This document shows, in pieces, positions 7,906 through 17,199 of a stretch of DNA of 64,000 bases. Numbering within the stretch: position 1 is the stretch's first letter; each line of letters begins with the position of its first letter. The translations under genes were made by a program, and so were the position numbers. This DNA is from Paenibacillus swuensis. Its GTDB lineage: Bacteria; Bacillota; Bacilli; Paenibacillales; DY6. Under the pieces are notes generated by a model that did no database searches, was not told the origin of the DNA, and saw nothing but the letters and a program-made list of their open reading frames with translations. The stretch is from positions 2,498,501-2,562,500 of the forward strand of contig NZ_CP011388.1 of NCBI RefSeq assembly GCF_001644605.1, in the 5' to 3' direction.

Positions 7906-9141
7906 ATGAACAAATTAGCGAATAAACTTGAAGCGAGTTATATGGAACAGTTCTCTTGTACCGGAGGGGCATGTGAGGATACTTGCTGTCAAGGCTGGAA
8001 AATTTATATCGACCGTCCGACCTACAAGAAATATAAGAATATTAAAGATGCTGAATTGGGGCCCATGTTGGATGAGGCTGTTAAGCGTCAGAAGAAAGAT
8101 GCGAACGATAATCGGTATGCCTATATTCAGTTGGATGAGCAAGGGTTCTGCCCGTTGTTAACTGAAGAGAAGTTATGCTCACTTCATAAGCAGTTAGGCG
8201 AAAGTTACTTATCGACGGTCTGCAGTAAATATCCTAAGATCTGGAACTCTGTAGATGGAACATTGGAAGTTTCGGGGGTTGTTTCCTGTCCTGAGATTGC
8301 TAGAGGTGTGTTATTAAATCCGAATTACCTTGAATTTAATGCAGGCATCCATTCATTTGAACAATTTAACAAGAACATGATTGCAAACGGAATTAATACA
8401 ACTGCCAACCATGACTCCGGCAATCTAACACCGCTGTTCTGGCCATTGCGAACTTTCGCCATTCAGGTACTTCAGAATAGATCTTACAGTATCAATGATC
8501 GGTTGATTATGCTGGGCATGTTCTTCTTTGAATGTTCAGAGTTGGTTCGTGACAATCGTTCTGATACGATTGATGAATTAATCGCAAACTACACCCATGT
8601 CATTGATTCTGGTGACTTGCGTGAAACCTTATCGGAAATTCCAACGGTCTCTTCCATTCAGGTTGAGTTTTTAAGACTGTTGACTGAGATTTTAATTCAG
8701 AACAAGAGCGCACGCTATGAACAATGCTTTACAGAATTTAAAGCAGGCATCGGCATGGATGCTGCGTTTGATCTCGATCAAATAACAGTTAAATATGAAT
8801 CAGCGTATAATGATTACTATGTACCCTTTTTTAATGAGAGAGAGTATATCTATGAGAACTACCTAGTAAACTTCGTGTTTAGCAAGCTGTTTCCGTTTAA
8901 TGAGAAGGACTTGTATGATAGTTATCTAATGATGATCATTCATTATTCTCTAATTAAGATGAACTTGATTGGCATGTCCGGATATCATAAGAGGCTTGAT
9001 GAAGAATTGGTTATTAAACTCTTCCAATCGTTCTCTAGGAATTTTGAACACAGCCAATCGTCATTGACATCCCTAATGAAAATTGTTCATAGTGTGGGCT
9101 ATACACAGATGTCCCAACTTATGATTTTAATAAAAAACTAA
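7906..9141 (+). CDS. fliB: Flagellin lysine-N-methylase FliB
   Basis: The 411-residue protein has the FliB-type cysteine cluster FSCTGGACEDTCCQGW (Cys 18, 23, 27, 28) and further cysteines in GFCPLL, LCSLHKQLG, TVCSKYPK and VVSCPEIARG. In Salmonella FliB methylates surface lysines of flagellin. The gene sits between hag and flaG with its own ribosome site (GAAGGAG), after the hag terminator. Position and cysteine pattern make the call firm; the substrate here is inferred to be the neighbouring Hag. The metal or Fe-S role of the cysteines is an inference. Confidence 0.9.
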   Translation: MNKLANKLEASYMEQFSCTGGACEDTCCQGWKIYIDRPTYKKYKNIKDAELGPMLDEAVKRQKKDANDNRYAYIQLDEQGFCPLLTEEKLCSLHKQLGESYLSTVCSKYPKIWNSVDGTLEVSGVVSCPEIARGVLLNPNYLEFNAGIHSFEQFNKNMIANGINTTANHDSGNLTPLFWPLRTFAIQVLQNRSYSINDRLIMLGMFFFECSELVRDNRSDTIDELIANYTHVIDSGDLRETLSEIPTVSSIQVEFLRLLTEILIQNKSARYEQCFTEFKAGIGMDAAFDLDQITVKYESAYNDYYVPFFNEREYIYENYLVNFVFSKLFPFNEKDLYDSYLMMIIHYSLIKMNLIGMSGYHKRLDEELVIKLFQSFSRNFEHSQSSLTSLMKIVHSVGYTQMSQLMILIKN

Positions 9142-9162
9142 CTAATTTAAAAGATTTACATG

Positions 9163-9190
9163 TACATTTTACAAAAAATAATACCGATAT
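9163..9190 (+). promoter_or_regulatory. Sigma-D-like promoter of flaG
   Basis: TACA (9163-9166), a 16-nt spacer and ACCGATAT (9183-9190) lie 38 bp before the flaG start. The -10 matches 7 of 8 bases of the B. subtilis sigma-D -10 GCCGATAT. The spacing equals that seen before flgM and hag. It could drive flaG-fliD-fliS-fliT. Confidence 0.7.
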
Positions 9191-9228
9191 TATTTATATA
9201 AGATTCTATTAGGGAGAGGGAGATTTCA

Positions 9229-9630
9229 TTGGTCACTAACATTAATTCAGGCGCGCTGACACCACTAAACGGTGTTTCTGTTAATCCCGTAACGATTCGT
9301 CATACAGAGCAACCCTCGAGAAAGCAAGGAAGCGTGGAATTAGATTTATTTAATTCTACCCGTGAAGTGGAAGTTGCCGAAATTCAGGGAAAGAGTATCT
9401 CAATTGGAGAGAAGAACTTTATTCAAGCGATAGACAGAGCCATTAAGGCCATTGAAGGGCCTTACTTAACAGCTGAATATTCTGTTCATGACAAGACCAA
9501 TCAAATTATGGTGAAAATTCTTAACAGAGACACCGGCGAAGTCATTCGAGAGCTACCTCCTGAGAAAGCGTTAGACCGATTAGTGTATCTGCTTGAATCT
9601 GCAGGATTAGTTATAGATGAGAAGAGATAA
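9229..9630 (+). CDS. flaG: FlaG family flagellar protein
   Basis: The 133-residue protein shows the FlaG C-terminal domain (LTAEYSVHDKTNQIMVKILNRDTGEVIRELPPEKALDRLVYLLESAGLVIDEKR). FlaG proteins influence filament length. The start is TTG at 9229 with AGGGAGAGGG eight bases upstream. It heads the flaG-fliD-fliS-fliT unit, as in B. subtilis (yvyC). Confidence 0.93.
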   Translation: MVTNINSGALTPLNGVSVNPVTIRHTEQPSRKQGSVELDLFNSTREVEVAEIQGKSISIGEKNFIQAIDRAIKAIEGPYLTAEYSVHDKTNQIMVKILNRDTGEVIRELPPEKALDRLVYLLESAGLVIDEKR

Positions 9631-9667
9631 ATTCAAGAATATATAAGCACAACAAGGAGGAGATGTT

Positions 9668-11152
9668 ATGAGAATCACCGGAATGTCTTCAGGCATGGAT
9701 ATTGATTCCATTGTTAAGGATTTAATGAAAGCACATCGAGTGCCAATTGATCGGTTAGGTCAGAAGAAACAAGTACTGGAATGGCAACGCGAAGAATATA
9801 GACAGATGAATTCAAAGCTTGTCGATTTTCGTAACAATAAACTGTTTAACTACAGCTTGAACAGCTCCATCGACACGAAGAAAGCGACAGTAACGGGTGA
9901 AACGGCTGCACTTACAGCGGCAAGTACGAAATCAGCCGTTGAAGGCTCGTTAACCATTCGAGTCAATGAATTGGCGAAGAGCGGTTCTGTAGTATCCAAT
10001 GGTGCAGGTATAGATCCTACCGCGTCCACAACGGCAACGCTGCAGAACTTAATTGACAACGGGAAGATGGCTGATTTCTCAGGTTCCATCACCGTTAATG
10101 GTGCGCCAATTACAATTGACAAGGCGACAGATACAATCAATTCACTACTGTCGAAGATAAATACGAATGCTGCAGCGAAAGCCTCTGCATTTTATGACAC
10201 CGCCACAGGTAAACTGTCCATCACATCCAAAGAAACAGGAAAAATCAACGGGACTGGTGAAGTAACGCTGAGCGGCGCATTATTAACTTCTTCGTTCAAC
10301 ATGACAAATGTAACTCTCGGAGATGATGCCCAACTTGAAATTAACGGCATTGCGACAACACGTTCCAGTAATATCTTCTCTATTAATGGAGTAGAGGTCA
10401 CGCTTAAAGCCAAGACTGTTGCAGACCCGACGGAAATCAAAGTGTCCAAAGACGTGGATGCCATCGTTAATACCATTAAGTCATTCATTAACGATTATAA
10501 TGACTTGCTATCGACAATGAGCGACAAGGTGAAAGAAGAACGGAATAGGAATGTATTGCCTCTTACGAAAGAGCAGAGAGACGACATGAAGGAAGATGAA
10601 GTCACAAGATGGGAATCCAAAGCGAAGAGCGGACTTCTCCGGAATGAGGCGCTGCTAACTAAGACGATTAATGATGTTAGGGCGAGTACGAACAAACCTG
10701 TCACCATTGGCGCAGAGACCGTCACATTAGGTATGCTTGGCATTGAAACAGGCAAATATTTTGAGAACGGCAAACTGTACTTAAAAGATGAGAACAAATT
10801 GAGGGAAATGCTGGAGGACAACCCAACAAAGGTGATGAGTTTCTTCACGCAACAAAGCGGTTCCGTAAGTTCCAAAGGTCTGTTTGAAAGAATGCGGGAT
10901 GATATTCAAATTTCGTTGAACGCGATCTCTTCTAAAGCGGGTACGTCTGCTTTCACGAGCTCATTGACGCAGCCATTCAGTTCAGAGAGCATGATCGGTA
11001 AAGATCTCAAGCAACTTACGGACCAGATGATTCAGAAGGATTCTAAGTTGAGTGACCTGGAGAATAATTACTATAAGAAATTCAATGCCATGGAGCAAGC
11101 AATGAACAAATACCAATCGCAATCCGCTTACTTAGCAAATGCACTTGGATGA
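9668..11152 (+). CDS. fliD: Flagellar filament cap protein FliD
   Basis: The 494-residue protein starts with the FliD N-terminal region (MRITGMSSGMDIDSIVKDLMKAHRVPIDRLGQKK) and ends with a C-terminal coiled coil (MIGKDLKQLTDQMIQKDSKLSDLENNYYKKFNAMEQAMNKYQSQ). FliD forms the cap at the filament tip and helps flagellin fold and insert. A strong site (AAGGAGGAG) precedes the ATG. Length and domain order are normal. Confidence 0.97.
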   Translation: MRITGMSSGMDIDSIVKDLMKAHRVPIDRLGQKKQVLEWQREEYRQMNSKLVDFRNNKLFNYSLNSSIDTKKATVTGETAALTAASTKSAVEGSLTIRVNELAKSGSVVSNGAGIDPTASTTATLQNLIDNGKMADFSGSITVNGAPITIDKATDTINSLLSKINTNAAAKASAFYDTATGKLSITSKETGKINGTGEVTLSGALLTSSFNMTNVTLGDDAQLEINGIATTRSSNIFSINGVEVTLKAKTVADPTEIKVSKDVDAIVNTIKSFINDYNDLLSTMSDKVKEERNRNVLPLTKEQRDDMKEDEVTRWESKAKSGLLRNEALLTKTINDVRASTNKPVTIGAETVTLGMLGIETGKYFENGKLYLKDENKLREMLEDNPTKVMSFFTQQSGSVSSKGLFERMRDDIQISLNAISSKAGTSAFTSSLTQPFSSESMIGKDLKQLTDQMIQKDSKLSDLENNYYKKFNAMEQAMNKYQSQSAYLANALG

Positions 11153-11177
11153 TTCGTGATTTGAGGAGGAGAGTCTC

Positions 11178-11576
11178 GTGTTAAGCCAACAAATGAGAAA
11201 CACATATACGCAGAATACTACTTTAACATCGACTCCAAATCAGCTTTTACTCATGCTATATGATGGAGCAATACGTTTCTGTAAACTGGGGATTGAAGGC
11301 ATTGAATCTAATAACTATGAACTAGCAAATACCAACTTGTGTAAAGCTCAGGCCATAATCTATGAGTTTATTTCATCATTGGATATGAAACAGCCGGTGT
11401 CCAAGGACTTATTGGTTATGTATGAATACATTATTCATCTGCTTGTTCAAGGGAATGTTAAGAAAGACCTCATCTTGATTACTGAAGCGTTAGGCTACAT
11501 TGAAGAGTTAAGGGAGACATGGGCAGAAGCTTCAAGGCTGGCAGGAAGCATGAAACCCTCTAACCATTATGTATAG
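11178..11576 (+). CDS. fliS: Flagellin export chaperone FliS
   Basis: The 132-residue helical protein has the FliS signature start (NTYTQNTTLTSTPNQLLLMLYDGAIRFC) and the helix pair LVMYEYIIHLLVQGNVKKD. FliS binds the C terminus of Hag, prevents premature polymerisation and takes it to the export gate. The start is GTG at 11178 behind GAGGAGGA. It overlaps fliT by 8 bp. Confidence 0.96.
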   Translation: MLSQQMRNTYTQNTTLTSTPNQLLLMLYDGAIRFCKLGIEGIESNNYELANTNLCKAQAIIYEFISSLDMKQPVSKDLLVMYEYIIHLLVQGNVKKDLILITEALGYIEELRETWAEASRLAGSMKPSNHYV

Positions 11577-11904
11577 TTGGATGGAACAACTCGAAACCAT
11601 GACGATGGCATTGGTTCATCAGATTGAGCACTCAACCGAGGAAGACATTGTGGCCTTCGTTCAACAACGTGAAGAACACATCGACCTGTTAAAGAACGGA
11701 ACGGTCAATCAAGCTCAGTTACAAGAAATGAGAGACCAACTGAGCAAGTTGCTGGCGTACGATGAGATCATTCTGGGTCGTATGAACGAGTTCAAAATAT
11801 CTGCTGAACTGGGAATGCACAAAACAAGCACAGCCAGAAAACAAAAGTCTGCTTATGAGAGTACAATTCTTTACGATAGTCTGTTATTCGACACAAAAAA
11901 ATAA
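11569..11904 (+). CDS. fliT: FliT-like flagellar chaperone
   Basis: A 111-residue, largely helical protein overlaps the fliS end by 8 bp, the standard location of fliT. Sequence conservation in this family is low; assignment rests on position, size and predicted helices (QLQEMRDQLSKLLAYDEIILGRMNEF). FliT chaperones FliD. It is the last gene of the flagellar block. Confidence 0.75.
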   Translation: MYSWMEQLETMTMALVHQIEHSTEEDIVAFVQQREEHIDLLKNGTVNQAQLQEMRDQLSKLLAYDEIILGRMNEFKISAELGMHKTSTARKQKSAYESTILYDSLLFDTKK

Positions 11905-11907
11905 ATA

Positions 11908-11936
11908 TTGACAGACTTGTAATGGGGTTATAATAT
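11908..11936 (+). promoter_or_regulatory. Sigma-A promoter ahead of the c-di-GMP riboswitch
   Basis: TTGACA (11908-11913) is perfect. TATAAT follows with a 15-bp spacer (11929-11934), or TAATAT with 17 bp (11931-11936). It lies directly after the fliT stop and upstream of the riboswitch, so the adhesin gene has its own transcript. Confidence 0.75.
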
Positions 11937-11961
11937 TGTACTGGGTATAATTTCCTAAACT

Positions 11962-12060
11962 AAATACTGGCAAACTTGCAGAAATGCAAGGACGCAAAGC
12001 CATTGGGTCTTCCGTAGTAGGTATATAGTAACAACTGCTATCAGATCGCCAGGTTGCAAA
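11962..12060 (+). promoter_or_regulatory. Class I cyclic-di-GMP riboswitch (GEMM-I)
   Basis: The conserved elements of the GEMM-I aptamer are present in order: GGCAAAC, a stem closed by a GAAA (GNRA) tetraloop (CTTGCA-GAAA-TGCAAG), the GGACGCAAAGCC block, a second stem region and the closing GCCAGGTTGC, whose TTGC pairs with the GCAA of GGCAAAC. A terminator hairpin lies 14 nt downstream, then the ribosome site of the vWA/IPT gene. The RNA should therefore sense c-di-GMP and control transcription elongation. Whether the ligand turns the gene on or off cannot be decided by eye. Confidence 0.92.
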
Positions 12061-12074
12061 TCTTTCATTATCTA

Positions 12075-12118
12075 AAAATGGAGCATTAGCAATGTCTAAT
12101 GGCTCCATTTTATTATTT
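12075..12118 (+). terminator. Riboswitch expression-platform terminator
   Basis: A 10-bp outer stem (12075-12084 with 12102-12111) encloses an ATTAG/CTAAT inner stem with one bulged G and a 6-nt loop. The TTTTATTATTT tract follows. It sits between aptamer and ribosome site, so it is the likely regulated element. Confidence 0.88.
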
Positions 12119-12134
12119 AATAGGAGGAGTTTCG

Positions 12135-15014
12135 ATGAGAACAACAGGCAAGTGGTTTAACGTGTTTTTATGCTTTCTTTTCGTACTGTCCACACTGAGC
12201 TTCTCTCAACAGACCGAAGCGGCAGCGGATTATGTCAATGTGAACAAGTCAGTGAATCCCACTCAAATTACAACTGAGGGTGAAGCTGAAGTTACATTAC
12301 AGATACAAGGTACTCCACCTGTTAATGTCATTATGCCTAGTGATGTTATTCTTATCATCGACCGCTCCGGTAGTATGAGAGGTCAGAAGATGAGCGACGC
12401 AATTAAATCAGCGAAAGAATTTGTTGATCTTGTAGATTTAACAAAGCACCAAGTCGGTATAGTTGATTTCAGCTCAGACACTAAGGCTCTACCACTGACA
12501 ACAGATGCTGTACAATTGAAAAGCTACATCAACGGACTCGCAGCGAACGGATCTACAGCAACGGGTGATTCCATTGATAAAGCCATGGAAATGCTTGCAA
12601 ACCATAGACCCGAAGCTCAGCCTGTTATCGTTCTTATGACAGATGGAGATGCGACTGTTCCTACGGTCAATCCATACCAGTATGCCAAAGATAAAGCGTT
12701 GTTGGCAAAAGAAGCGGGTATTGTATTTTATACGATTGCATTGCTAGACACTAATGCGGATCCGACTACCAGCGGTCCGAACATCCTATTGAAAGAAATG
12801 GCGACAACATCTTCACATCATCATTTCGTACTTGGATCTGTAGGATTGTCCGATATCTACAAAGCGATTGTTCGTGAGATCGGTATGGCAAGTGCCTACA
12901 ACATTGTCGTTTCGGATCTCGTCGCACCTGAATTCGAGATTGTTCCTGACTCTTACAAAGATAATATACCTCAGCCTACTGTAGTCGGAAATCAATTGCA
13001 GTGGAACTTCCTTGAATTGAAAAACAGCCTTCTAACGTTCAAATACAAGATTAGACCTAAAGATAAGAATAAAGCAGGCACTTATTACACTTCAGATTTA
13101 ACTTCTAAATTAGAATATAATGACTATGCCGGCGCAAAGCGGATGAAATTTCTACCTGCGGTTCAACTGAGTGTTAAGTTCCCGGCACCGGTAATTACCT
13201 CTGTAGAAGCTAATGAAGGCGCACCGGAAGGCGGCAATACAATTACATTGAATGGTACTAATTTCCGTCAAGGTGCGACCGTAACCTTCGGTGGAACGCG
13301 TGCAACGAGCGAGCAATTCGTCAGCTCAACCGAGGTGAAAGTTGTCGTGCCTCAAGGTGCACAAGGTTCAGTAGAAATAAAATTAACTAATCCTGATAAC
13401 CAAATTGCACTAAGTAATTACAAATACAAAGCAACGCCGGTGGTGACTTCCATTGACCCGGCAACCGGGCCTTTCAAAGGCGAAAACCTTGTTGCAATTA
13501 ACGGTAAGTATTTTATGCCTGGGGCCAAAGTCACGCTAGGTGATAAATCTGCAGCTATTGTCCTGGTACATCCGAGTGTAATTAAAGTTACTGCTCCTCA
13601 AGCTGCTGCAGCAGGTCCGGTCAATGTTACTGTTGAGAACCCTGACGGTAGCAAAGTAGTTGTAGCCAATGGATATACCTATGAAGAAGAAATAATTGAG
13701 AAGCTTGAAATTACAGCTGTTTCACCTAACAAAGGATTGGTAAGCGGCGGAGATTACGTAGTCATTGACGGTAAGAAATTCGTTCCTTCAACTAAAGTAT
13801 ATTTCGGCACCACGGCTGTATCGGTGGGGACGTTCTTCTCTGAGACTAAAATCAGAGTAACAGCACCTGCGGCTACAACTGCCGGATTAGTCGATATTAC
13901 CGTAGAGAACACCGACGGTAGAAGAGCGGTACTTGTGGGCGGGTATACGTATGAACCGCTTCCGGCAGCACCTGCACCTCAAATCACCAGAATTACGCCT
14001 AATACCGGAGAATCAACAGGCGGGACTACGGTTATCGTAGACGGAGCTAATTTTACGACACAATCCAAAGTATTCTTTGGTAGTGTTGAAGGCGTTAGTG
14101 TAACTTATTTCTCCCCAACAAGACTTAGAGCCTATGCACCGGCAGGCACTGTCGGAGCTGTTGATATTAAAGTCGTGAATAAAGATCTGCAAGAAGCAGT
14201 GGTAACAGGTGGATATACTTACGTTGCGCCGGCCATGGCACCTGCTCCTACCGTTACTTCCTTGACACCGAACAGCGCACCTTTGAATGGCGGAACTATA
14301 GTACTTGTATATGGTACAAATTTCGTTAGTGGTGCAAAGGTTTACTATGGAAGTACGCAAGCACAAGTCAACAATGTCATTAGCACGCGTATAACATCCG
14401 TTTTGCCACAAACGGCTGCACCCGGTCAAGTCAATGTTAGAGTCGTCAATCCGGACGGACAGGAGTTCATACTGACCAATGGGTTCACCTACACAGAGCT
14501 CTTGCCAACAATTACGGCTACAACGCCGAACAAAGGGCCTCTTGAGGGTGGAACATTTGTAATCATCGACGGAACGAATTTCGATAGAAACATCCGAGTT
14601 AACTTCAATGGCGTCAATGTTCCCGTAACATACTTTAGCGATACGCGTATCCGGGTAACCTCTCCAAGCAGTGTCGTAGCAGGTCCCGTAACGTTCACAT
14701 TGACGAATCCGACCGGTTCGCAAGTCTCCGGTACATTTACTTATGAGAACCCGGTACTGCCTAGTCCGGTCATTACAAGACTGAACAGCACAAGTGGACC
14801 GTTATCGGGCGGGAGTTTCCTAATAATCGATGGATCCAATTATACAACTAGTTCTAAAGTGTATATGAATGGCGTGCTTGTGCCAAACACATTCTTCTCG
14901 GTTAACCGATTGAGAATAACAGTACCTGCTTCAGCTACTCCTGGAACTGTGGATATCTATGTCGAGAATGCAGACGGTCAAAGAAGTAACGTTGTAACCT
15001 ACACCTATCTATAA
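12135..15014 (+). CDS. Secreted vWA-domain protein with seven IPT/TIG repeats (adhesin-like)
   Basis: The 959-residue protein has a signal peptide (about 1-31), a von Willebrand A domain (about 70-240) with the metal-binding MIDAS motif DRSGSM, an intermediate beta domain (about 260-350) and seven IPT/TIG immunoglobulin-like repeats of about 85 residues, each opening with a form of ITxxxPNxGPxxGG and a GxNF segment. It ends after the last repeat without LPXTG motif, SLH domain or membrane anchor. The frame is open from 12099, but that part lies in the terminator hairpin; the ATG at 12135 with AGGAGG is the start. Such domains usually mediate protein or surface binding. The c-di-GMP riboswitch upstream suggests a role in attachment or the motile-sessile switch; this is inference. 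Confidence 0.88.
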   Translation: MRTTGKWFNVFLCFLFVLSTLSFSQQTEAAADYVNVNKSVNPTQITTEGEAEVTLQIQGTPPVNVIMPSDVILIIDRSGSMRGQKMSDAIKSAKEFVDLVDLTKHQVGIVDFSSDTKALPLTTDAVQLKSYINGLAANGSTATGDSIDKAMEMLANHRPEAQPVIVLMTDGDATVPTVNPYQYAKDKALLAKEAGIVFYTIALLDTNADPTTSGPNILLKEMATTSSHHHFVLGSVGLSDIYKAIVREIGMASAYNIVVSDLVAPEFEIVPDSYKDNIPQPTVVGNQLQWNFLELKNSLLTFKYKIRPKDKNKAGTYYTSDLTSKLEYNDYAGAKRMKFLPAVQLSVKFPAPVITSVEANEGAPEGGNTITLNGTNFRQGATVTFGGTRATSEQFVSSTEVKVVVPQGAQGSVEIKLTNPDNQIALSNYKYKATPVVTSIDPATGPFKGENLVAINGKYFMPGAKVTLGDKSAAIVLVHPSVIKVTAPQAAAAGPVNVTVENPDGSKVVVANGYTYEEEIIEKLEITAVSPNKGLVSGGDYVVIDGKKFVPSTKVYFGTTAVSVGTFFSETKIRVTAPAATTAGLVDITVENTDGRRAVLVGGYTYEPLPAAPAPQITRITPNTGESTGGTTVIVDGANFTTQSKVFFGSVEGVSVTYFSPTRLRAYAPAGTVGAVDIKVVNKDLQEAVVTGGYTYVAPAMAPAPTVTSLTPNSAPLNGGTIVLVYGTNFVSGAKVYYGSTQAQVNNVISTRITSVLPQTAAPGQVNVRVVNPDGQEFILTNGFTYTELLPTITATTPNKGPLEGGTFVIIDGTNFDRNIRVNFNGVNVPVTYFSDTRIRVTSPSSVVAGPVTFTLTNPTGSQVSGTFTYENPVLPSPVITRLNSTSGPLSGGSFLIIDGSNYTTSSKVYMNGVLVPNTFFSVNRLRITVPASATPGTVDIYVENADGQRSNVVTYTYL

Positions 15015-15031
15015 GTTCATGCAATATCTTA

Positions 15032-15066
15032 TGCCCAGCGACCTATGTCGTTGGGCATTTTGGTTG
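15032..15066 (+). terminator. Terminator after the vWA/IPT gene
   Basis: TGCCCAGCGAC (15032-15042), loop CTAT and GTCGTTGGGCA (15047-15057) form an 11-bp stem with one G-T pair, followed by TTTTGGTT. The group II intron fragment begins at its 3' edge. Confidence 0.93.
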
Positions 15067-15160
15067 TGCGCCCAGCATGGGCGCTATCTCTAGGATTTAA
15101 GTCCCGAATGGTGAAGGCAGTAGTAGTCATAGCTTAAGGCAATGTAACCAAGATGATTGA
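15066..15160 (+). mobile_element. Group II intron 5'-end fragment
   Basis: The segment starts GTGCGCCCAGCATGGGCGC and continues with AGGATTTAAGTCCCGAATGG, TGAAGGCAGTAGTAG and TAGCTTAAGGCAA. These blocks match in order the remembered 5' domain I of a common bacterial group II intron type (GTGCGCC...GGGTGAGAGTCCCGAA...GTGAAGGCAGAAGTAG...TAGCTTAACGCAAGGG). No intron-encoded reverse transcriptase, domain V or 3' end is present, so only a stump remains. It lies exactly downstream of an intrinsic terminator, a preferred site of some bacterial group II introns. Confidence 0.7.
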
Positions 15161-15175
15161 CGTTAACAACTATAA

Positions 15176-17188
15176 CGAACATTCAGACGATGGCCCAGGA
15201 CCGAGAAACGAGTAACCCAAACGGGTGAGTTTGAGCAATACGCACACTCTGCGGACGGTAACTTGTACAGCGCGATCAACAAGAATGTAATTGACGTATT
15301 CAACTACACACCTAATGGAAACGTATTGAATAAGACCCGTAACGGTCAATTGGTCTTAAATTATGGTTATAACGCAGAAGGTCAAGTTTCGGAAGTAACC
15401 GACATGAACAACCAACGCGTTAATTACACCTATGATCCACTAGGCAGATTGAAAGATGTTCTTACTAACGACAAGCTTGTCGCATCCTATAATTATGATG
15501 CAGACAACAACGTTAGCGGCATTAATTATAACAGTGGAACCAATGTTCAGTACGGCTACGATAAGGATTCCAACATTCTATCTATTTTGAGCCGAAACAA
15601 ACAAGGTAACACCGTAGACAGTCACTCTTACAGCTATGATGGAAACGGTAATAAACTAACTGCAACGGAAAACGGACAAACAACGTCGTACACTTATGAC
15701 AAACTGCAAAGACTAACCCATGTAAACTATCCAGGTAAAGGCGCAGAACAGTATAGATATGACGATGCCGGAAACCGGATTGAGCACAGTGTTGCAGGTG
15801 TGACAACCTCGTATTCGTATGATCGGAACAACAGACTGTTATAGATGAGTAACCCACAAGGTCAGACAACGTTCAACTATGACCCGAATGGGAATATGAT
15901 GAGTAAACTTGGTCCGAACGGGAAAGACGAATTCAAATACAACGGATTCAATCAATTGATAGAGTCCGCCATGTCTGACGGCAACTGGATGCGTTATAGT
16001 TATGATGCACTTGGACTGCGCTCGAGTATCGCTGAGAATGGAGTGCTTACGAACTTCACGTTCGACGGTGACCAAGTCATGTCGGAAACGACAGCATCCG
16101 GTAATCGTGTGGCTAACTATGTTCGCGGTTATGGTCTTTTGTCCCAAGTTGATCCTCAAGGTCGTCTCTATGACATGTTAAGCAATGGTCATGGCGATGT
16201 AACAGGACTTTTGAACTGCAAGGGTGAATTGGTTAACAGTTACACTTACGACGCTTTTGGTCAAACTACGGAGAAGAAAGAACTCATCCAGAACCGCTTC
16301 TTATACTCAGGAGAGCAGTATGATGAGATTACCGACACTTACTACCTGCGTGCAAGAAACTATGACCCGAACTTGGGCCGATTCACGCAAGAGGATACAT
16401 TCCGTGGGGATGGGTTAAATCTTTATTCTTATGTGAAGAACAATCCTGTTAATTTTGTGGATCCTAGTGGAAATATATGTGTTGAGGTAGGTGGTGGTGG
16501 TACTTCCACATGGGATGGAAAGAAATTAAATTCCATTACTACCACGTCCAAAGAGTTGGAACAACACTATTTAAAAGTCCTCTATTCTGTAAGTAGTTCT
16601 AATTCAAATAATTATTGGAAGGCTCGAGAGTGTTTAGGTAATAATAAAAACAGTTGGTGGAGGTAAACACGCTGCTGAAGCTAAGAGAAAGATTGTTGAA
16701 GATCTTCATGAAGGTAAAGCAGCAGAAATGCAACTGATGGCTGAAATAAGTATGTCAATTAATACAGGTGGCGGAGGTCGTGGCAAAGCAGTTATTCCTA
16801 TTGTAAGGGAGTTGCTAGTGTAACAGGAACTATAGCGAAAAAAGTTTCTGGTGCATTATCTAAGGGTGCGGAAAATGTCGCTAAGATTGGCGACAGCTTT
16901 GGAAAAGCCGGAACACTCGTTAAAAATTCTGACACTAAGATTGAATGGTCAAAGGTTTCTAATCATGGCTTGGAGAGAATGAATGAACGTGGTGTAACAA
17001 AAGAGATGGTGGAATCTCGGGTCAAGAATGGTAAGGCACTTTCACAGAATAATGGAAGCAAGCATTTGTTTTTCACGGATGAAGGCGCTGCGGTTATTGC
17101 CAACGATGGAACGTTAGTGACGGTAATTCCGAAGAGCAAATATGATGATGCTTATAAAGCATTGTCGGAATCTTTATTCGGGAGGTAA
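15176..17188 (+). pseudogene. Rhs/YD-repeat polymorphic toxin gene, decayed (amber stop and two frameshifts)
   Basis: The frame starting near 15176 encodes YD repeats (YDPLGRL, YSYDGNGN, YTYDKLQRL, YDDAGNRI). It is interrupted by an in-frame TAG at 15842-15844, then continues unchanged (NPQGQTTFNYDPNGN). The Rhs core terminus follows (YYLRARNYDPNLGRF, NLYSYVKNNPVNFVDPSGN), ending at 16666. The next coding segment is in another frame (16638-16823, VGGGKHAAEAKRKIVEDLHEG). A third, from about 16808, returns to the first frame and ends in the toxin-like domain HGLERMNERGVTKEMVES...VVxVIPKSKYDDAYKAL-type sequence (stop 17188). The N-terminal secretion part is missing. The tip domain resembles DUF4258-like/BECR-type toxin domains; that is a tentative assignment. 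Any product would be broken. Confidence 0.85.
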
Positions 17189-17199
17189 GGGAGTAACAA

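Noticed and set aside
12099..12134. Longer start of the vWA/IPT protein
   Set aside because: It lies in the riboswitch terminator; the signal peptide and AGGAGG fit the ATG at 12135.
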